Below, in pieces: positions 61,790 to 64,000 of a stretch of DNA of 64,000 bases. This DNA comes from Parafrankia irregularis. Lineage in GTDB: Bacteria; Actinomycetota; Actinomycetes; Frankiales; Frankiaceae. The first letter of the stretch is position 1; each line of letters begins with the position of its first letter. A program made the translations under genes and the position numbers. The DNA lies in contig NZ_FAOZ01000020.1 in the NCBI RefSeq assembly GCF_001536285.1, forward strand, positions 1 through 64,000, given 5' to 3'. The notes below the pieces were generated by a model, which searched no databases, was not told the DNA's origin, and was given only the letters and a program-made list of their open reading frames with translations.

Positions 61790-62761
61790 TCAGGCGGGCA
61801 GCCTGAAACGCGCCACAAAGCGCCAGATCTCGTCGTTCGCGTCCAGATCACCGGTGTCGCGCCCGAGAACCGCCGCCGCGAACATCGGGACTCCGCCAGG
61901 CCAGATGTGACCGCCGCCCACCACCTCGAAGAGAACCACCGGAGCGGCCGGCGAACAGCCCGTGAAGTCATGCCGGACCACCGTCGTGCCGTCGCCGGGA
62001 CGCCGGTCGGCGAGCGGGGTGTCGACGGTGGTGTCAGCGCAGCCGTCCACCAGCGCCCAGTACCGGGCTCCGGCCTCGGCCTGGGAATACTTTATGATCT
62101 TGTCGTCCCGGCCGTGGATCACCAGCATCGGGGTCCGGGGCGGCTGGCCGGTGGACCCGGCCGGGCAGCCCACCCGGGGCGCCGACCCGGCCACGACGGC
62201 GAACGCCGCGAACCGAGTGGACCGCTGGCAGGCCAGGGCCTGGGCGAACAGCCCGCCGTTGCTCATCCCCGAGGCGTACAACCGGGACGGATCGGCGCCG
62301 TAGCCGTCGACCACGAGATCGGTCAGCGCACGGATGAAGCCGGGATCATCCGCGGTCGCCGTGTTCTCACCGCCCGGAACGCCCTGCCAGCCGACCCCCT
62401 CGTGCGCGGGGATCACCAGCAGGTACCCCGCCTTGTCCGCGAAGGACGTCAGCCGAGCGGAGTCGTCCGCTGTCCGCGGGGTCTCGAACATGCCGGGAAA
62501 ATGGAACAGCGCCGGCCGCGGACCGCCGCCAGCCGTGGGCGGAACATGCACCACGGCCCACCGTTCGATGCCCGCATGCCACAGCCGGACGACATGATCT
62601 CCGGGTGCGCCTCGGTTGGGACCGTCGGCCCGGGCCGACGGCGGCGGAAGGCAGCCGGCGACCAGCGCCATCGCGGCCAGCAAGGCCGCGATCAGCGTCG
62701 GCGTGATCAGCACGGCCGCGGCCGGCGTCGTCGCGGCCCGCGACCAGCGCGCGGCAGTCAC
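61790..62761 (-). CDS. Lipoprotein esterase of the PHB-depolymerase/LpqC family
   Basis: An N-terminal helix ending VAGC gives a lipoprotein signal (LLAAMALVAGC). The alpha/beta-hydrolase core has nucleophile motif YASGMSNGGLFAQAL (GxSxG-like), LVIHGRDDKIIKYSQ (Asp) and VGGGHIWPG (His). The family cleaves ester polymers or cell-wall esters such as feruloyl groups. The GTG at 62761 overlaps the previous stop as GTGA and starts directly before the signal helix; a longer reading adds an unrelated Arg-rich lead. Confidence 0.88.
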   Translation of the reverse strand: MTAARWSRAATTPAAAVLITPTLIAALLAAMALVAGCLPPPSARADGPNRGAPGDHVVRLWHAGIERWAVVHVPPTAGGGPRPALFHFPGMFETPRTADDSARLTSFADKAGYLLVIPAHEGVGWQGVPGGENTATADDPGFIRALTDLVVDGYGADPSRLYASGMSNGGLFAQALACQRSTRFAAFAVVAGSAPRVGCPAGSTGQPPRTPMLVIHGRDDKIIKYSQAEAGARYWALVDGCADTTVDTPLADRRPGDGTTVVRHDFTGCSPAAPVVLFEVVGGGHIWPGGVPMFAAAVLGRDTGDLDANDEIWRFVARFRLPA

Positions 62762-64000
62762 CGCGCCGGCCCGTTCGCCGTCCACTGCCCGCTGCCTGCG
62801 AGCAGGGCCCGGACGGCGTCGTCGAGCAGCCCGACCTCCTCCACCCACAGGCGGGCGAGGTCACCGGCCCCGGGAAGGCCGGCGTCCGCCGCGGTGCCCA
62901 CGCTGACGGCGTCACCGAGGCCGCTGAGGTGGCAGGCGAGCCGCTGCCCCGGGAACAGCGTCGGAATGGGCACCGCCGTCGTGATCGGCTGGCCGGCGAG
63001 GGCGAGCGGGCCGGGCGCGCCGGCCTGGTTCGAGACCGACAGCAGGGAGGAGCGTCCACTCAGCCCGGCGTCGAAGAGGCGGGGCCGGATCCGGGCCGGC
63101 AGGAACTCGAAGAGCAGCCGCTCGCCTACCCCGAGCGTTCCGCCTTGTTTGAGGCGATCCGTCCGGTCTCGGACGGCCAGCAGCCGATCAAGGGGCAGCT
63201 CCTCGGCACACGGCAGGACGATCCGCGCGCCCGCCACGAAGTTCGCGAGCATCGCGCGCTCCCCAGGCTGGCGGGTGCTGACCGCCATCGCCACCGGCAG
63301 GCCCACCGCGGCCCTGCCGGTACCCGGCCAGCGCCGCAACGCACCGGCCAGTGCCGCGAGGAACACGTCGTTGACCGTCCCGCCGACGGGAGTCCCGATC
63401 GAACGGAGGAGCGACAGGGAGGTCGTCTCCCAGCCGTGGATCGTCCGCCCGAGCCAGGGCGCGGCGAACGAGGCCGGCCCGGTCGTCGGCGCCAGCCACT
63501 GCAACGAGCGGGCGACCGCGGCGCCGACCTCCCTCGACCGGGTCCGCCCCGCCTCCCGACGCTGCGGCGGCACGAACGCCATCGGATCGGAGCCGACCCC
63601 GAACAGCGCCGACAGAACGAGGTTCTTCGCGGTGCCGTCCTGTTGGATGTGGCTCGCCCGGTAGAGCAGGGCGAACTCGGTGTCGTCGGCGGACCGCAGC
63701 AGCCAGAGCTGCCAGGGCGGACCAGCCATCGACACGACCTCGTCACTGCGTCGCGCCACGAAGTCATGCAGCGCGGTTCCGCCGAACCCCGGCCCGGCGC
63801 CCAGGCCCCCCACGCCACCTGCTGAGGCCGGGGATGCCACGGAGGCCGTGGGGGCAGGCGGGAACACCGGGTGTTCCCGGACAAGGTGGTTCAGATCGAC
63901 ATCCGGGTCGGCCCGCCAGCCATAGCGAGCCCGGCGACCGGGCACGCAGACCAGCCGCTCGGTGAGCAGCGGGAACCGGCGCAGCCGCTCGGCCACCCAG
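62758..64000 (-). CDS. WS/DGAT-family O-acyltransferase (partial, runs off right edge)
   Basis: Wax-ester synthase/diacylglycerol acyltransferase family: PWQLWLLRSADDTEFALLYRASHIQQDG holds the active-site region, and the DUF1298 half follows with TVNDVFLAALAGALRRW, ANFVAGARIVLPCA and LLSVSNQAGAPGPLALAGQPI. The canonical HHxxxDG reads SHIQQDG here, losing the first His but keeping the catalytic second His and Asp-Gly. About 40-50 N-terminal residues lie outside the window; the in-frame GTG at 63996 is probably not the start. It overlaps the esterase start. Confidence 0.87.
   Translation of the reverse strand, partial: WVAERLRRFPLLTERLVCVPGRRARYGWRADPDVDLNHLVREHPVFPPAPTASVASPASAGGVGGLGAGPGFGGTALHDFVARRSDEVVSMAGPPWQLWLLRSADDTEFALLYRASHIQQDGTAKNLVLSALFGVGSDPMAFVPPQRREAGRTRSREVGAAVARSLQWLAPTTGPASFAAPWLGRTIHGWETTSLSLLRSIGTPVGGTVNDVFLAALAGALRRWPGTGRAAVGLPVAMAVSTRQPGERAMLANFVAGARIVLPCAEELPLDRLLAVRDRTDRLKQGGTLGVGERLLFEFLPARIRPRLFDAGLSGRSSLLSVSNQAGAPGPLALAGQPITTAVPIPTLFPGQRLACHLSGLGDAVSVGTAADAGLPGAGDLARLWVEEVGLLDDAVRALLAGSGQWTANGPAR

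Noticed and set aside
1-64000. tRNA, rRNA, known riboswitches, phage integrase/att sites
   Set aside because: No cloverleaf, rRNA-like or recognised riboswitch sequence and no integrase was seen on reading; a covariance-model scan would be needed to exclude small RNAs.

Overview
The window is very GC-rich (about 70%) actinobacterial chromosome. GTG starts, ATGA/GTGA gene overlaps, an IS110 transposase tail, a protein O-mannosyltransferase, an MptB-like mannosyltransferase, a WS/DGAT acyltransferase and long Ala/Pro/Gly-rich tails all fit. The style and the housekeeping neighbours suggest Frankia or another member of the Frankiales. That placement is inference; no rRNA or tRNA gene is present to fix it.

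Layout. 1-2202 holds an IS110 fragment and the housekeeping pair tatD-rsmA (minus strand). 2405-7757 holds a binding-protein-like gene, an inverted pair of DUF218 genes, a membrane-anchored beta-propeller and an MFS transporter. 8262-41859 is one large cell-surface polysaccharide locus. 42163-44775 is the conserved divergent pair rsmI/pmt. 45226-64000 is mixed: GH15 glucoamylase-like enzyme, FAD protein + membrane protein + FHA protein, DUF305, SulP, YceI, a DHA2 efflux pump with divergent TetR regulator, MptB-like mannosyltransferase with an antisense SLOG-like gene, a lipoprotein esterase and a partial WS/DGAT.

How the polysaccharide locus fits together. 8262-13420 encodes amino-sugar nucleotide synthesis (Gfo/Idh dehydrogenase, SDR epimerase/dehydratase, two DegT aminotransferases, WbpD-like N-acetyltransferase), and RmlC/RmlA supply a dTDP-sugar branch. 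Glycosyltransferases lie at 15432, 24450, 31045, 33806 (two domains fused) and 36650. Export and polymerisation follow the Wzx/Wzy plan: flippase (13413), Wzy/WaaL-like ligase-polymerase (27593) and two Wzz-like chain-length proteins (25946, 26703) that lack a tyrosine-kinase domain. Decoration enzymes are two hexapeptide acetyltransferases (29032, 39664), an OafA-type O-acyltransferase (29652), an AsnB-like amidotransferase (31917) and a methyltransferase (37966). No priming sugar-phosphate transferase is seen.

The most unusual content is a pair of DUF4082 surface proteins embedded in this locus. One is a 1645-residue secreted protein with an N,N-dimethylformamidase-like domain and four DUF4082 modules alternating with Ig-like modules. 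The other is a membrane protein with 28 cytoplasmic pentapeptide units, one transmembrane helix, one DUF4082 module and an external parallel beta-helix. Acidic-x-ERTVxx(hydrophobic) threonine motifs recur in the cytoplasmic tails of the flippase, a Wzz protein and the O-acyltransferase. They resemble Ser/Thr-kinase/FHA recognition sites and could be a control layer on export. A six-unit 17-bp repeat array lies in the main divergent promoter region (36369-36470).
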